From positions 1 to 64,000 of the forward strand of contig CAWAKB010000004.1 of assembly GCA_963782555.1 (NCBI GenBank): 64,000 nucleotides of DNA, in the 5' to 3' direction. Below are positions 8,770 through 17,094 of the stretch, one piece after another. The DNA comes from Hyphomicrobium_A sp963782555 (GTDB taxonomy: Bacteria; Pseudomonadota; Alphaproteobacteria; Rhizobiales; Hyphomicrobiaceae). A program made the translations under genes and the position numbers. Position 1 is the first letter of the stretch. Each line of letters starts with the position of its first letter. Below the pieces are notes generated by a model. The model was not told the DNA's origin. It worked only from the letters and a program-made list of their open reading frames with translations, and searched no databases.

Positions 8770-9327
8770 CTAGTTGTCGGTCAAGACGTGGACGTTGCCG
8801 TTGCCGTTGCCGTTCAGCGCAAACTCGCGGATGCCGTTCACCATGCCGTGCTCCTGGGCCCATGCCGCGTCGCGAATCTTCTGCTCCTTGAAGAGCTCCA
8901 TGCAGGCGTCGACGGTCAGCCGGGTGCGCTCGGAAATGATCCCGGACATGCGCTTTTGATCGGTCAGCACTGCATCGAGCATACTGCGCAGGGACTTCTC
9001 CTCCAGACGCTGGTTCGGCGCGCAATCGAAGCCGACCCCATGGAACATGAAAGTCGCGGCCGCACACACATAGCGCTCGCGGCCCCCGAGAAAGACAACG
9101 TTGGAAATGGAATCGACGTTGCCGATGTTGTGCGTGACGATCTGGAACGGCATGGCGCGCAAGATATTGTACATGTCGATGCCCGAGACCACCTGTCCGC
9201 CGGGAGAATTGATCGCCAGCGTGACGCGCTTGGCATTCTTTTGTTGGAGCTGCACGAGAAGGGCGGTGAGCGCATTCGACGTCGCGACGTTGATTGGCGC
9301 CTTGAACAGAATCGTGTGCTCGCTCAT
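8770..9327 (-). CDS. ClpP/SppA-superfamily serine protease-like protein
   Basis: A 185-residue member of the ClpP superfamily, probably cytoplasmic. The oxyanion region INSPGGQVVSGIDMYN is at 40-55. The histidine motif FMFHGVGFD is at 93-101 (H96). The nucleophile region reads NVDSISNVVF (69-79) instead of the GxASSM-type box of true ClpP, with S73 or S75 as the only serines there. It is thus a divergent homologue and may not be an ATP-dependent Clp subunit. The start was set at 9327 because MSEHTILFKAPIN begins the domain and a run of G (GGGGGGGAA) precedes it. The C-terminus carries GNGNGNGN, coded by a hexanucleotide repeat. Confidence 0.75.
   Translation of the reverse strand: MSEHTILFKAPINVATSNALTALLVQLQQKNAKRVTLAINSPGGQVVSGIDMYNILRAMPFQIVTHNIGNVDSISNVVFLGGRERYVCAAATFMFHGVGFDCAPNQRLEEKSLRSMLDAVLTDQKRMSGIISERTRLTVDACMELFKEQKIRDAAWAQEHGMVNGIREFALNGNGNGNVHVLTDN
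8790..8816. repeat. hexanucleotide tandem repeat in coding DNA
   Basis: About four direct copies of GTTGCC (plus strand) lie inside the 3' end of the ClpP-like gene and encode alternating Gly-Asn near residues 173-178. Such runs can slip in replication. Because the unit is six bases, gain or loss would keep the frame and only change the tail length. Confidence 0.7.
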
Positions 9328-9710
9328 TCGTTCCCCCCCCGTGGTCACCTGGCGGAGCCGCGTGCGTCTAGCTCCCCGCGGGGCGCGCACGTGTGCGCGG
9401 CGCGCGAGCGCCTGCCTTCGTCAATCAATGCCGCTGACTTCCAATCGCCGAAGCGCCGTCTGAGCGCCGCAAGTATGTCCACGGGGCCGCATCGTGAGCA
9501 CCGCTCTCGCGTCTCGACATATGATCCGTATTCAAATGATCCGCCATGTGCTCTTTGCACGCTCCGTTTGGCTAGTCGATGTATATGCTCCCGACAAGAA
9601 CCAGATATCCCCATCCCTCTTGCAGAACGCTCCGCGAACGGCTAGGGTACGTTCATGCTTTGTACAGCCCGCCTTGGCGGACTGGTGCCAGAAGCTCCGC
9701 GGGAGGCCAA
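9328..9710. other. 383-bp divergent intergenic region, clpP-like / lexA
   Basis: The stretch separates two divergently transcribed genes. Its right part holds the lexA promoter and SOS box (annotated separately). The rest shows no convincing coding frame. It is AT-richer around 9515-9600 than the genes on either side, as expected for a promoter region. Confidence 0.6.
9620..9648 (+). promoter_or_regulatory. lexA promoter with SOS box
   Basis: The sequence GAAC-N7-GAAC at 9625-9639 is the direct-repeat SOS box bound by LexA in alphaproteobacteria. It sits between a -35-like TTGCAG (9620-9625) and a -10-like TAGGGT (9643-9648) with a 17-bp spacer, so LexA bound here would block RNA polymerase and autoregulate its own gene. 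The promoter assignment is by eye. The box itself is an exact match to the known consensus. Confidence 0.8.
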
Positions 9711-10415
9711 ATGCTGACGGAGAAACAAAAAGAGCTTCTGCTCTTCATCCATGCGCGCATGCAGGAGAAGGGCGTACCCCCCTCTTTCGACGAGATGAAG
9801 GACGCGCTCGACCTCAAATCCAAGTCGGGCATTCACCGGCTCATCACCGCACTGGTGGAGCGCGGCTTCATCCGCCGCCTACCCCACCGCGCCCGCGCCA
9901 TCGAGGTGATCCGGCTGCCCGAGAATGCCGGCGAACCGCGCGGACCGCGCCGCGCCGGGTTCCAGCCGAGCGTCATTGAGGGCAGCCGCAGCCGCGATCT
10001 GGCGCCGCCGCCCTCCACCGTCATCGACAGCCGCACGGTCTCCGTGCCCGTGATGGGACGCATCGCAGCAGGCACGCCCATCAGCGCCATCCAGAATCAC
10101 ACCCACGACATCGCCTGCCCGCCGGATCTGCTCACCAACGGCGAACACTTCGCACTGGAGGTCAAGGGCGATTCGATGATCGAGGCCGGTATCCTCGACG
10201 GCGACATCGTCGTCATCCGCCGTTGCGACACCGCCGAGAACGGCGACATCGTGGTCGCACTCGTCGATTCGGAGGAGGCGACGCTCAAGCGGTTGCGCAA
10301 GAAGGGCACGACCATCGCGCTCGAGGCGGCGAACCCGGAGTTCAAGACGCGCATCTTCGGGCCCGACCAGGTAGACATCCAGGGCCGCCTTGTGGGCCTG
10401 CTGCGCCGATATTGA
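9711..10415 (+). CDS. lexA: LexA repressor
   Basis: SOS-response repressor and self-cleaving S24-family protease, 234 residues. The N-terminal winged helix (about 1-68) starts MLTEKQKELLLFIHARMQEK. The cleavage site is A120-G121 in GRIAAGTP. The catalytic dyad is S155 in KGDSMIEAGI and K193 in EATLKRL. The ATG at 9711 was chosen because a GGGAGG Shine-Dalgarno lies 5 nt upstream and the N-terminus is canonical. The frame is open further upstream but lacks family residues there. An SOS box upstream indicates autoregulation. It is convergent with comEC across paired palindromic repeats. Confidence 0.97.
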   Translation: MLTEKQKELLLFIHARMQEKGVPPSFDEMKDALDLKSKSGIHRLITALVERGFIRRLPHRARAIEVIRLPENAGEPRGPRRAGFQPSVIEGSRSRDLAPPPSTVIDSRTVSVPVMGRIAAGTPISAIQNHTHDIACPPDLLTNGEHFALEVKGDSMIEAGILDGDIVVIRRCDTAENGDIVVALVDSEEATLKRLRKKGTTIALEAANPEFKTRIFGPDQVDIQGRLVGLLRRY

Positions 10416-10433
10416 TATCCCGGCATGCCGCGT

Positions 10434-10500
10434 AGGGCGCAATAGCGAAGCGTATTGCCCTGGTGTGCAGAAATGGCGGATCACGCAGCGCTAATCCGCC
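10434..10500. repeat. two inverted copies of a short palindromic repeat
   Basis: Two related imperfect palindromes lie between lexA and comEC. The first has arms at 10434-10444 and 10453-10461. The second has arms GGCGGAT (10475-10481) and ATCCGCC (10494-10500). Read on opposite strands they share the pattern AGGGCG..A.TAGCG..GCGT, a type of extragenic palindrome common in rhizobial genomes. The comEC stop codon (10491-10493) lies in the loop of the second. They may also act as terminators for the two converging genes, though no T-run follows. Confidence 0.6.
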
Positions 10501-12629
10501 CTGCGGGCCCGGCTCATGGGAGGTCCACGCGCCGACCAGGGGCGCCTACCCTGCGTCCCCGCCACCGTCTCGATGCGCAGCTTTCCATTCTCCTCGATGT
10601 AGATCGCGTGCGTGCCTTTGCGGCGCGCTGCGAAGAAATCGACGACCGCCTTGGGGCGGGTGCAGCTTTTCGGGCTCACGATCTTCGAAACGACGATGGC
10701 GGCGAGGCGACAGTCGTCCGCAAAGGCGCCCGGGTGGTGGGCGACCGCCACCGTCAGCCCCTTGACCGTGGCGCGGCAGCCGATGCGATCGCAGACGACG
10801 CCCCGGCCCTTGGCCGCGTCGCGGGGCGCGCGACCATCGCCGTCGTACTCGAGCCAGCGCGTCAATTCATAGGTGTCGCGCGCCGCCCCCACTGCTGCAA
10901 GCCGTCCATCGTCCTCGCGTACCGCGACGAGCGCGCCGTCGCGTCCGATCAAGAGGTCGGGGAGCCGCGAAGCCGGCGCCAGCGCGAGGCCGCCGGCGAT
11001 CAGCGCCACCCCGAGGATCCGCCACCGCGTCTGCCAGAGCGCCAGCCACAAGCCGCCCGCGACCATCGCCAGGAACGCCAAGAGCGGCATGGCCGGGATG
11101 TGCAGAACGGAGCCCGGCAGGCTCGCCACACGCCGCGCCGTCCATAGCATCGCCTCGATGCCCCACCCCATCGCCCATAGCGGCAGCGCCTCGAGCCCGA
11201 GCGGCATCATGATGAGCGCCGCCAGGGCTCCCGGCATGACAACCAGGTTGCAGATGGGAATGGCGATGAGGTTGGCGAGCACGGCGTACTGCTGGCTCTT
11301 ATGGAAGTGGTAGGCGGCGAATGGCGCAACCGCGGCGCTCGCAACCAGCGTCGACAGCACGATGCCGATGAAAAAGAAGAGGAGCCTGGCCCACGGCCCC
11401 TCGGGAATGAGCAACCACCCCCCGCGCGTTCGGACCGCCTCGTAGACCGAGATGAGGGCCACCACAGCGGCAAACGACATCTGAAAGCCGACGTTGAGCA
11501 GGCTCTCGGGAAAAATGAGGAGGATCACAATTGCGGCAAGCACCACATTGCGCAAGGCCAGCGCCGGCCGGTCGAGCAAAACCGCAAGAAACATGATTGA
11601 GATCATGATCGCGGAGCGCACCGTGGCGAACGCCGAGCCGGAGATCAGCAAATAACCAATGGCGCCGAGCAGGGCTGCGCCGGCCGCCCACTTCTTGATC
11701 GGATAGCGTAGTGCCACGCCGGGCAGGGCGGCGAGCAAGAGACGCACGATGTAGAAGACCGAGCCCGCCATGATCGCCATGTGCAGGCCCGAGATCGACA
11801 AGATGTGCAGAATCCCAGAATCGCGGAACGCGTTGGTGGTCTCCTCTGGGATGCCACCGCGCTCGCCCGTGATCAGCGCATTGGCGATGGCCCCTTCCTC
11901 GCCGGGGAGCGCCGCCGTGATGCGCCGCCCGATGGCGCGACGCAGGCGCTCCACGCGGGCCCACAGGCGCAAGCTCCAGGGCGGCGTGCCCAGCGTGGTA
12001 TCGGGTTTCGGCGCCGACCACGCATAGCCGACCGCCCCCAGCCGATCGAACCAGGCCTGGCGCGCGAAATCGTAGCCTCCGGGCGGCGCCGGACCCGACG
12101 GCGGCATGAGCGTCGCCCTGAGGCGCACGCCGTCGCCGGCCTCGAGCCCAGGCGCCGGCTTGCCCGTGGTGATGCGCACGCGTCGAGGCCGCGCGTCCGC
12201 GTTCAGATCACCGAGCGCGGTCACCCACAGCGTCAAGCGCTCACCCCGCTTGGCGCGCGGCTCGATCCGCTCGACGAAGCCGCGCACCTCGACGGAGCGC
12301 ATCTGCTTTGCAAGAACGGGCGCACGGACCCCCTCGACGCGCACTTTGGCCAGCGCAAAACCGAGCGCCACCGCCAGGAGAACGCTGGTCGCGAGACGAA
12401 GCGCCGTGCGCCGTCGCACCAGCATGCGCAAGGCAAGCGCGGCACCCAGCGGTGCGACGGCGGTCAGCACATGCGGCTCGGACGAGAGCGAGAAATAAAG
12501 GCCCACGCCCAGTCCCAAGAGCACCGGCACCCAGAAGAACCAGCGCTCCCGCTCGGCTTCGAGCAGGCGCAAGAGCGGCGCAAATGCGCCTCCGCTCTCC
12601 TGCTCTTGCACCTCACGCGCGGGCATCAC
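10491..12629 (-). CDS. comEC: ComEC/Rec2-family membrane protein
   Basis: A 712-residue inner-membrane protein of the ComEC/Rec2 family, which in transformable bacteria forms the channel for single-stranded DNA uptake. An N-terminal DUF4131-like part (about 30-220, two helices then a soluble beta domain) precedes the competence domain. That domain bears the hallmark NALITGERGGIPEETTNAFR followed by SGILHILSISGLHMAIMAG, about 247-287, and then roughly ten membrane helices. The C-terminal soluble tail keeps the family's position but shows no HxHxDH metallo-hydrolase motif, as in many alphaproteobacterial homologues. No other competence gene is in the window, so DNA uptake is not proven. It is divergent from gltX. 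Confidence 0.9.
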   Translation of the reverse strand: MMPAREVQEQESGGAFAPLLRLLEAERERWFFWVPVLLGLGVGLYFSLSSEPHVLTAVAPLGAALALRMLVRRRTALRLATSVLLAVALGFALAKVRVEGVRAPVLAKQMRSVEVRGFVERIEPRAKRGERLTLWVTALGDLNADARPRRVRITTGKPAPGLEAGDGVRLRATLMPPSGPAPPGGYDFARQAWFDRLGAVGYAWSAPKPDTTLGTPPWSLRLWARVERLRRAIGRRITAALPGEEGAIANALITGERGGIPEETTNAFRDSGILHILSISGLHMAIMAGSVFYIVRLLLAALPGVALRYPIKKWAAGAALLGAIGYLLISGSAFATVRSAIMISIMFLAVLLDRPALALRNVVLAAIVILLIFPESLLNVGFQMSFAAVVALISVYEAVRTRGGWLLIPEGPWARLLFFFIGIVLSTLVASAAVAPFAAYHFHKSQQYAVLANLIAIPICNLVVMPGALAALIMMPLGLEALPLWAMGWGIEAMLWTARRVASLPGSVLHIPAMPLLAFLAMVAGGLWLALWQTRWRILGVALIAGGLALAPASRLPDLLIGRDGALVAVREDDGRLAAVGAARDTYELTRWLEYDGDGRAPRDAAKGRGVVCDRIGCRATVKGLTVAVAHHPGAFADDCRLAAIVVSKIVSPKSCTRPKAVVDFFAARRKGTHAIYIEENGKLRIETVAGTQGRRPWSARGPPMSRARRAD

Positions 12630-12724
12630 CTTCCCCCGGCTTTCCCCGCCCCCTTACCGATGCCGCCACACTATGCTACATCGCTCGCCTACCTCCTGAA
12701 ATCCCAACGCCAATCGACCCAAAA

Positions 12725-14176
12725 ATGACCGACAAGACTCGGAGCGCCGGCGCGCCGATCGTGCGCTTTGCCCCATCGCCGACGGGCTATCTCCACATCG
12801 GCGGGGCCCGCACGGCGCTTTTCAACTGGCTCTATGCCAAGGGGCGCGGGGGCAAATTCCTGCTGCGCATCGAGGACACTGACCGCGAGCGCATGAACGA
12901 GGGCGCGCTCGCGGCCATCGTCGAGGGCCTCAAATGGCTGGAGCTCGACTGGGAGGGTGAGCCCGTATCGCAGTTCGCCCGCTCCAAGCGGCACGCCCAA
13001 GTGGCCGAGGAGCTCCTAAAGAACGGGCGCGCCTATCGCTGCTATCTGTCGCCGGCCGAGCTCGACGCCATGCGCAAAGCGGCCCAGGAGGAGAAGCGCT
13101 CGCTATCGATCCGCAGCCCCTGGCGCGATCGTGACCCGAAAGAGGCGCCTGAAGGGCTGCCGCCGGTCATTCGCCTCAAGGCGCCGCGCGAGGGCGAGAC
13201 GGTGATCGAGGACGCCGTGCAGGGCCGCGTCGTCTTTCCCAACAAGGACCTCGACGACCTCATCATCGTCAGAAGCGACGGCACGCCGACCTACAATCTG
13301 GCAGTCGTCGTCGATGACCACGATATGGACATCACTCACGTCATCCGCGGCGTCGACCACCTGACGAACGCCGCCCGCCAGATGCAGATCTATGAGGGCA
13401 TGAGCTGGCAGGTGCCGATTTTCGCGCACGTGCCGCTGATTCACGGACCCGACGGCGCCAAGCTCTCCAAGCGCCACGGAGCGCTCGGCGTCGAGGCCTA
13501 CAAGGAGATGGGCTATCTGCCGGCCGCGCTGCGCAATTACCTGGTGCGGCTGGGCTGGAGCCACGGCGACGACGAGATCATGTCGACCTCGCAGATGACC
13601 GACTGGTTCGACCTCGACGCCATCGGCCGCTCGCCCGCGCGCTTCGACTTCGCCAAGCTCGAGGACCTGAACGGGCACTACATCCGGGCCACGAGTGACC
13701 AGGAGCTGTTGCAGCGGCTCGAGGATCTGCTGCCGTTCCTGGAGAACGGCAGCAAGATCCTGGAGCGGCTTGACGCCAATATGCGCGCCAAGCTTCTGAT
13801 TGCCATGCCCGGCCTCAAGGAGCGCGCCAAGACGCTGCGCGAGCTGATCGACGGCGCGGGCTTTCTCTTCGCCGAGCGGCCCATTGTCCTCGATGACAAG
13901 GCCGCTGCCCTTCTGGATGCGCCGGCGCGTGAGCGGCTGGCCGCCTTGCTGCCCAAACTAGAGGCAGTTACGCGCTGGCAAGCCTCCGAGCTGGAGGAGA
14001 TCGTACGCAGCTATGCGGAGGCTGTCGGCGCCAAGCTCGGCAAGGTAGCGCAACCTTTGCGCGCAGCCCTGACCGGCAAGGCAGTATCCCCTCCGGTGTT
14101 TGACGTCATGGCCGTGCTCGGGCGCGACGAGGCCCTGGCGCGCATCCGCGACCAAGGCGCCAGCGACCAAACCTAG
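12725..14176 (+). CDS. gltX: glutamyl-tRNA synthetase (GltX)
   Basis: Charges tRNA-Glu, a class I synthetase of 483 residues. The HIGH-type motif is in FAPSPTGYLHIGGARTALFN near residues 14-33, and the KMSKS-type motif is KLSKRHG near 244-250. The anticodon-binding helical domain fills the last 150 residues. The ATG at 12725 was chosen because it gives the standard short leader MTDKTRSAGAPIVRFAPSP. The open frame upstream is arginine-rich overlap with comEC. No strong ribosome-binding site precedes it. Alphaproteobacteria often have two GltX paralogues, one acting on tRNA-Gln, and which one this is cannot be told here. Confidence 0.93.
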   Translation: MTDKTRSAGAPIVRFAPSPTGYLHIGGARTALFNWLYAKGRGGKFLLRIEDTDRERMNEGALAAIVEGLKWLELDWEGEPVSQFARSKRHAQVAEELLKNGRAYRCYLSPAELDAMRKAAQEEKRSLSIRSPWRDRDPKEAPEGLPPVIRLKAPREGETVIEDAVQGRVVFPNKDLDDLIIVRSDGTPTYNLAVVVDDHDMDITHVIRGVDHLTNAARQMQIYEGMSWQVPIFAHVPLIHGPDGAKLSKRHGALGVEAYKEMGYLPAALRNYLVRLGWSHGDDEIMSTSQMTDWFDLDAIGRSPARFDFAKLEDLNGHYIRATSDQELLQRLEDLLPFLENGSKILERLDANMRAKLLIAMPGLKERAKTLRELIDGAGFLFAERPIVLDDKAAALLDAPARERLAALLPKLEAVTRWQASELEEIVRSYAEAVGAKLGKVAQPLRAALTGKAVSPPVFDVMAVLGRDEALARIRDQGASDQT

Positions 14177-14228
14177 CCTTAAGTATGGGCTCTGCGCATG
14201 GGGCACAAAGTGCCCTGGGCAGCCCGCG

Positions 14229-14259
14229 GCAGCGCAACAACCCGACTATGTTGCGCTGC
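14229..14259. other. 11-bp perfect hairpin between gltX and gltA
   Basis: GCAGCGCAACA (14229-14239) and its exact complement (14249-14259) frame a 9-nt loop. No run of T follows on either strand, so it is not a classical intrinsic terminator. It lies 52 bp after the gltX stop and 164 bp before gltA, and could be a processing or protein-binding structure in the gltA leader. Confidence 0.4.
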
Positions 14260-14423
14260 GAAAATCGTGTACAAAGGGGCTATCGTCAGCGTCGTCAGCT
14301 GGCCAATGCTCCGGCACCCAACAAAAAAACGCTCAACAGGGGACGCTGCTTGGATCTCTCACCAGTACGCCTCGGAACGCTTGCAGGCCATTCCAGGAGG
14401 CGGGTGTTACAGGGAGACGTGCC

Positions 14424-15749
14424 ATGAACGTTCAGGAAAAAACCGTCGCGCCAGCGAGCGTCGAGCCAGAGGCTGAGCTCACGCTCGACGGCAAAGTAAC
14501 GACTATGCCCGTCCGCAAGGGCACACTGGGTCCCAGCGTGGTCGACGTCGGCAAGCTCTATCGCGACACGGGCTGCTTCACGTACGACCCGGGCTTCACC
14601 TCGACGGCGAACTGCGTTTCGCGCATCACCTATATTGATGGTGACAAGGGTGTGCTGCTCTATCGCGGCTACCCCATCGATCAGCTTGCCGAGCAGTCGA
14701 ACTTCCTCGAGACCTGCTACCTGCTGCTCTACGGGGAGCTTCCGACGCCTGACCAGTTCACGACCTTCCGCAACACGATCACGCGCCACACGATGGTGCA
14801 CGAGCAGATGACCCGCTTCTTCACCGGGTTCCGCCGTGACGCGCACCCGATGGCGGTGATGGTCGGCGTCGTCGGCGCACTGTCGGCGTTCTATCACGAC
14901 TCAACCGACATCAACGACCCCGAGCAGCGGGCGGTGGCGAGCCACCGCATGATCGCCAAGATGCCGACCATTGCGGCGATGGCCTACAAGTACGCGATCG
15001 GCCAGCCCTTCATCTATCCGCGCAACGACTTCGACTTCACGGCGAATTTCCTGCAGATGTGCTTCGCGATCCCCTGCGAACCCTACGTGGGAAGCCCGGT
15101 GCTCACCAAGGCGCTGGACCGCATTTTCATCCTGCACGCCGATCACGAGCAGAACGCCTCGACCTCGACGGTGCGGCTCGCAGGCTCCTCCGGCGCCAAT
15201 CCCTTCGCCTGCATCGCCGCGGGCATTGCCTGCCTCTGGGGCCCCGCGCACGGCGGTGCCAACGAGGCCGCCCTCAACATGCTTTCGCAGATCGGCACCG
15301 TCGACCGCATCCCCGAGTTCATCAAGAAGGCCAAGGATAAGAATTCCGGCTTCCGCCTGATGGGGTTCGGGCACCGCGTCTACAAAAACTACGATCCGCG
15401 CGCCAAAGTCATGCAGAAGACCTGCCACGAGGTGCTCGACGCGCTCGGTGCCAAGAACGAGCCATTGCTCGAGGTGGCCATGGAGCTCGAGCGTATCGCA
15501 CTGCAGGACGAGTACTTCATCGAGAAGAAGCTCTATCCCAACATCGACTTCTACTCAGGCATCACGCTGCGCGCCCTCGGCTTCCCCGTGTCGATGTTCA
15601 CGGTGCTGTTCGCGATTGCACGCACGGTAGGCTGGATCGCGCAGTGGAAAGAGATGATCGAGGATCCCGAGCAGCGCATCGGCCGCCCGCGCCAGCTCTA
15701 CGCCGGCGCAGCGGAGCGCAACTTCGTGCCGATGGATCAGCGCGCCTGA
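14424..15749 (+). CDS. gltA: citrate synthase (GltA)
   Basis: Condenses oxaloacetate and acetyl-CoA to citrate at the entry to the TCA cycle. The 441 residues match the large, hexameric, NADH-sensitive class of Gram-negative bacteria. Catalytic blocks are WGPAHGGANEAALNM (H276), MGFGHRVYKNYDPRAKVM (H317) and the aspartate in NIDFYSGI near 370. The ATG at 14424 has AGGGAG 7 nt upstream and gives a typical N-terminus MNVQEKTV. The 247-bp leader is long enough for its own promoter. A strong terminator follows 56 bp after the stop. Confidence 0.96.
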   Translation: MNVQEKTVAPASVEPEAELTLDGKVTTMPVRKGTLGPSVVDVGKLYRDTGCFTYDPGFTSTANCVSRITYIDGDKGVLLYRGYPIDQLAEQSNFLETCYLLLYGELPTPDQFTTFRNTITRHTMVHEQMTRFFTGFRRDAHPMAVMVGVVGALSAFYHDSTDINDPEQRAVASHRMIAKMPTIAAMAYKYAIGQPFIYPRNDFDFTANFLQMCFAIPCEPYVGSPVLTKALDRIFILHADHEQNASTSTVRLAGSSGANPFACIAAGIACLWGPAHGGANEAALNMLSQIGTVDRIPEFIKKAKDKNSGFRLMGFGHRVYKNYDPRAKVMQKTCHEVLDALGAKNEPLLEVAMELERIALQDEYFIEKKLYPNIDFYSGITLRALGFPVSMFTVLFAIARTVGWIAQWKEMIEDPEQRIGRPRQLYAGAAERNFVPMDQRA

Positions 15750-15805
15750 GCGCCACGTCTCAACGGTGTCAGACTTCTGGATCGGATACCGCAACGAGCC
15801 ATTGG

Positions 15806-15841
15806 ATAGGGTCAGGCCCTCTCGGCCTGGCCCTATTTTTT
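15806..15841 (+). terminator. intrinsic terminator after gltA
   Basis: A 13-bp stem (arms 15806-15818 and 15824-15836, one G-T pair) with a 5-nt loop is followed by six T residues (15836-15841) on the plus strand. This is a classical rho-independent terminator for gltA, which also separates it from the converging lpxB. Confidence 0.9.
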
Positions 15842-15849
15842 GGAGATCA

Positions 15850-17094
15850 TCAAGGAAGCGCCTGGCGGCCGTTCTGGGCGTAGTCCAGCACGATGTCGGC
15901 GGCGATATCGCTCGGAGTTCCTCCCTCGATGACCATCCGCTCCGGGACGCGCGCGAGCGCGGCGGTCTGAGCGCGCCGCACCGGCGTATCCCGCAAGAGC
16001 AGCGCCAGCGCACCGGCGAGATTTTCCGCCGTGCACTCCTCCTGAATGAACTCCGGGAAGGCGTTGACGCTCAGCACGAGGTTCGCCAAGACGATCGAGT
16101 GCACTTTGAGCAGGGACCGCAGGCGGGCGGCGATGGGATCGACGCGATAGGCAACGACCATCGGGGTGGCGGCGAGCGCCAGCTCCAGCGTCACGGTTCC
16201 CGAAGCTGCGAGCGCCGCGTGCGCCAGCTTGAAGGCGCGGAATTTGTCGGCCTCGCCCTCGATGAGGTGCGGTTTCACTGTCCACGACTGCACACCCTTC
16301 TCGACCAGCGCGCGTACGCCGGGCACTACCGGAATGATCACGTGCGGGACGAAGCCCCGCACCCGCAAAAGCTCAACGGTCTCACCGAACGGCTGCATCA
16401 GCCGCCCCACCTCTGACGTGCGGCTGCCCGGCAGCACGACCAATACGAGCTGGTCCTGGTCGATCAGCAATCGCTCGGCCAACGGCCAGGGATCGAGGTC
16501 GCGCAACCAATCGAGCTTTTCGATCAGCGGGTGGCCGACGTAGGTACAGGGCGGACCGCCAAGCCTGCGGTGCGCTTCGGGCTCGAAGGGCAACAGCGCC
16601 AGCACGTGGTCGACATAGCGGCGCATCTTGCGAGCGCGTCCGGCTCGCCATGCCCACACGCTGGGGGACACATAGTCGATGATGGGAACGCTTGGCGCGC
16701 GGTTACGAATGCGCTTGGCGATGGGGTGGGTGAACTCGGGCGCATCGATGATGACGACCGCGTCAGGCTCGGCGGCCACCGCCGCGGCGGCGGTCTGGCG
16801 CACGCGAGAGATGATGCTCGGCAGGCGCCGCAGGATCGACAAGGGGCCCATGACGGCAACGTCGGAGAGCGGGAACTGCGAAGCGAGGCCCTCGTGCTCC
16901 ATGTCCTCGCCGCCGATGCCCAAGTAGTGCACGCGGCCCTTGCAGCGCGTATTCAGCGCGCCCATCAGCCGGCCGCCGAGCGCGTCGCCCGAATGCTCGC
17001 CGGCGACGAGAAACAGCCGCAAATCCTGGCGTGCCGGTCCCGCGCCTGTCGGCACGCCGCGCTCCATGTGCGCCAGACGATCGCTCAAGCTCAT
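15850..17094 (-). CDS. lpxB: lipid-A-disaccharide synthase (LpxB)
   Basis: Glycosyltransferase family 19 enzyme at the inner membrane that joins UDP-diacylglucosamine and lipid X into the lipid A disaccharide. At 414 residues it is about 25 longer than E. coli LpxB because of an N-terminal leader. The family start LRLFLVAGEHSGDALGGRLM is at about 25-44. Other hallmarks are YVSPSVWAWRAGRARKM and VLPGSRTSEVGRL. Its ATGA start overlaps the lpxI stop, so the two are translationally coupled. That fits, because LpxI makes lipid X, the LpxB substrate. Confidence 0.95.
   Translation of the reverse strand: MSLSDRLAHMERGVPTGAGPARQDLRLFLVAGEHSGDALGGRLMGALNTRCKGRVHYLGIGGEDMEHEGLASQFPLSDVAVMGPLSILRRLPSIISRVRQTAAAAVAAEPDAVVIIDAPEFTHPIAKRIRNRAPSVPIIDYVSPSVWAWRAGRARKMRRYVDHVLALLPFEPEAHRRLGGPPCTYVGHPLIEKLDWLRDLDPWPLAERLLIDQDQLVLVVLPGSRTSEVGRLMQPFGETVELLRVRGFVPHVIIPVVPGVRALVEKGVQSWTVKPHLIEGEADKFRAFKLAHAALAASGTVTLELALAATPMVVAYRVDPIAARLRSLLKVHSIVLANLVLSVNAFPEFIQEECTAENLAGALALLLRDTPVRRAQTAALARVPERMVIEGGTPSDIAADIVLDYAQNGRQALP

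Noticed and set aside
14229..14259. gltX terminator
   Set aside because: The stem is strong but no T-run follows on either strand, so it is listed only as a hairpin.
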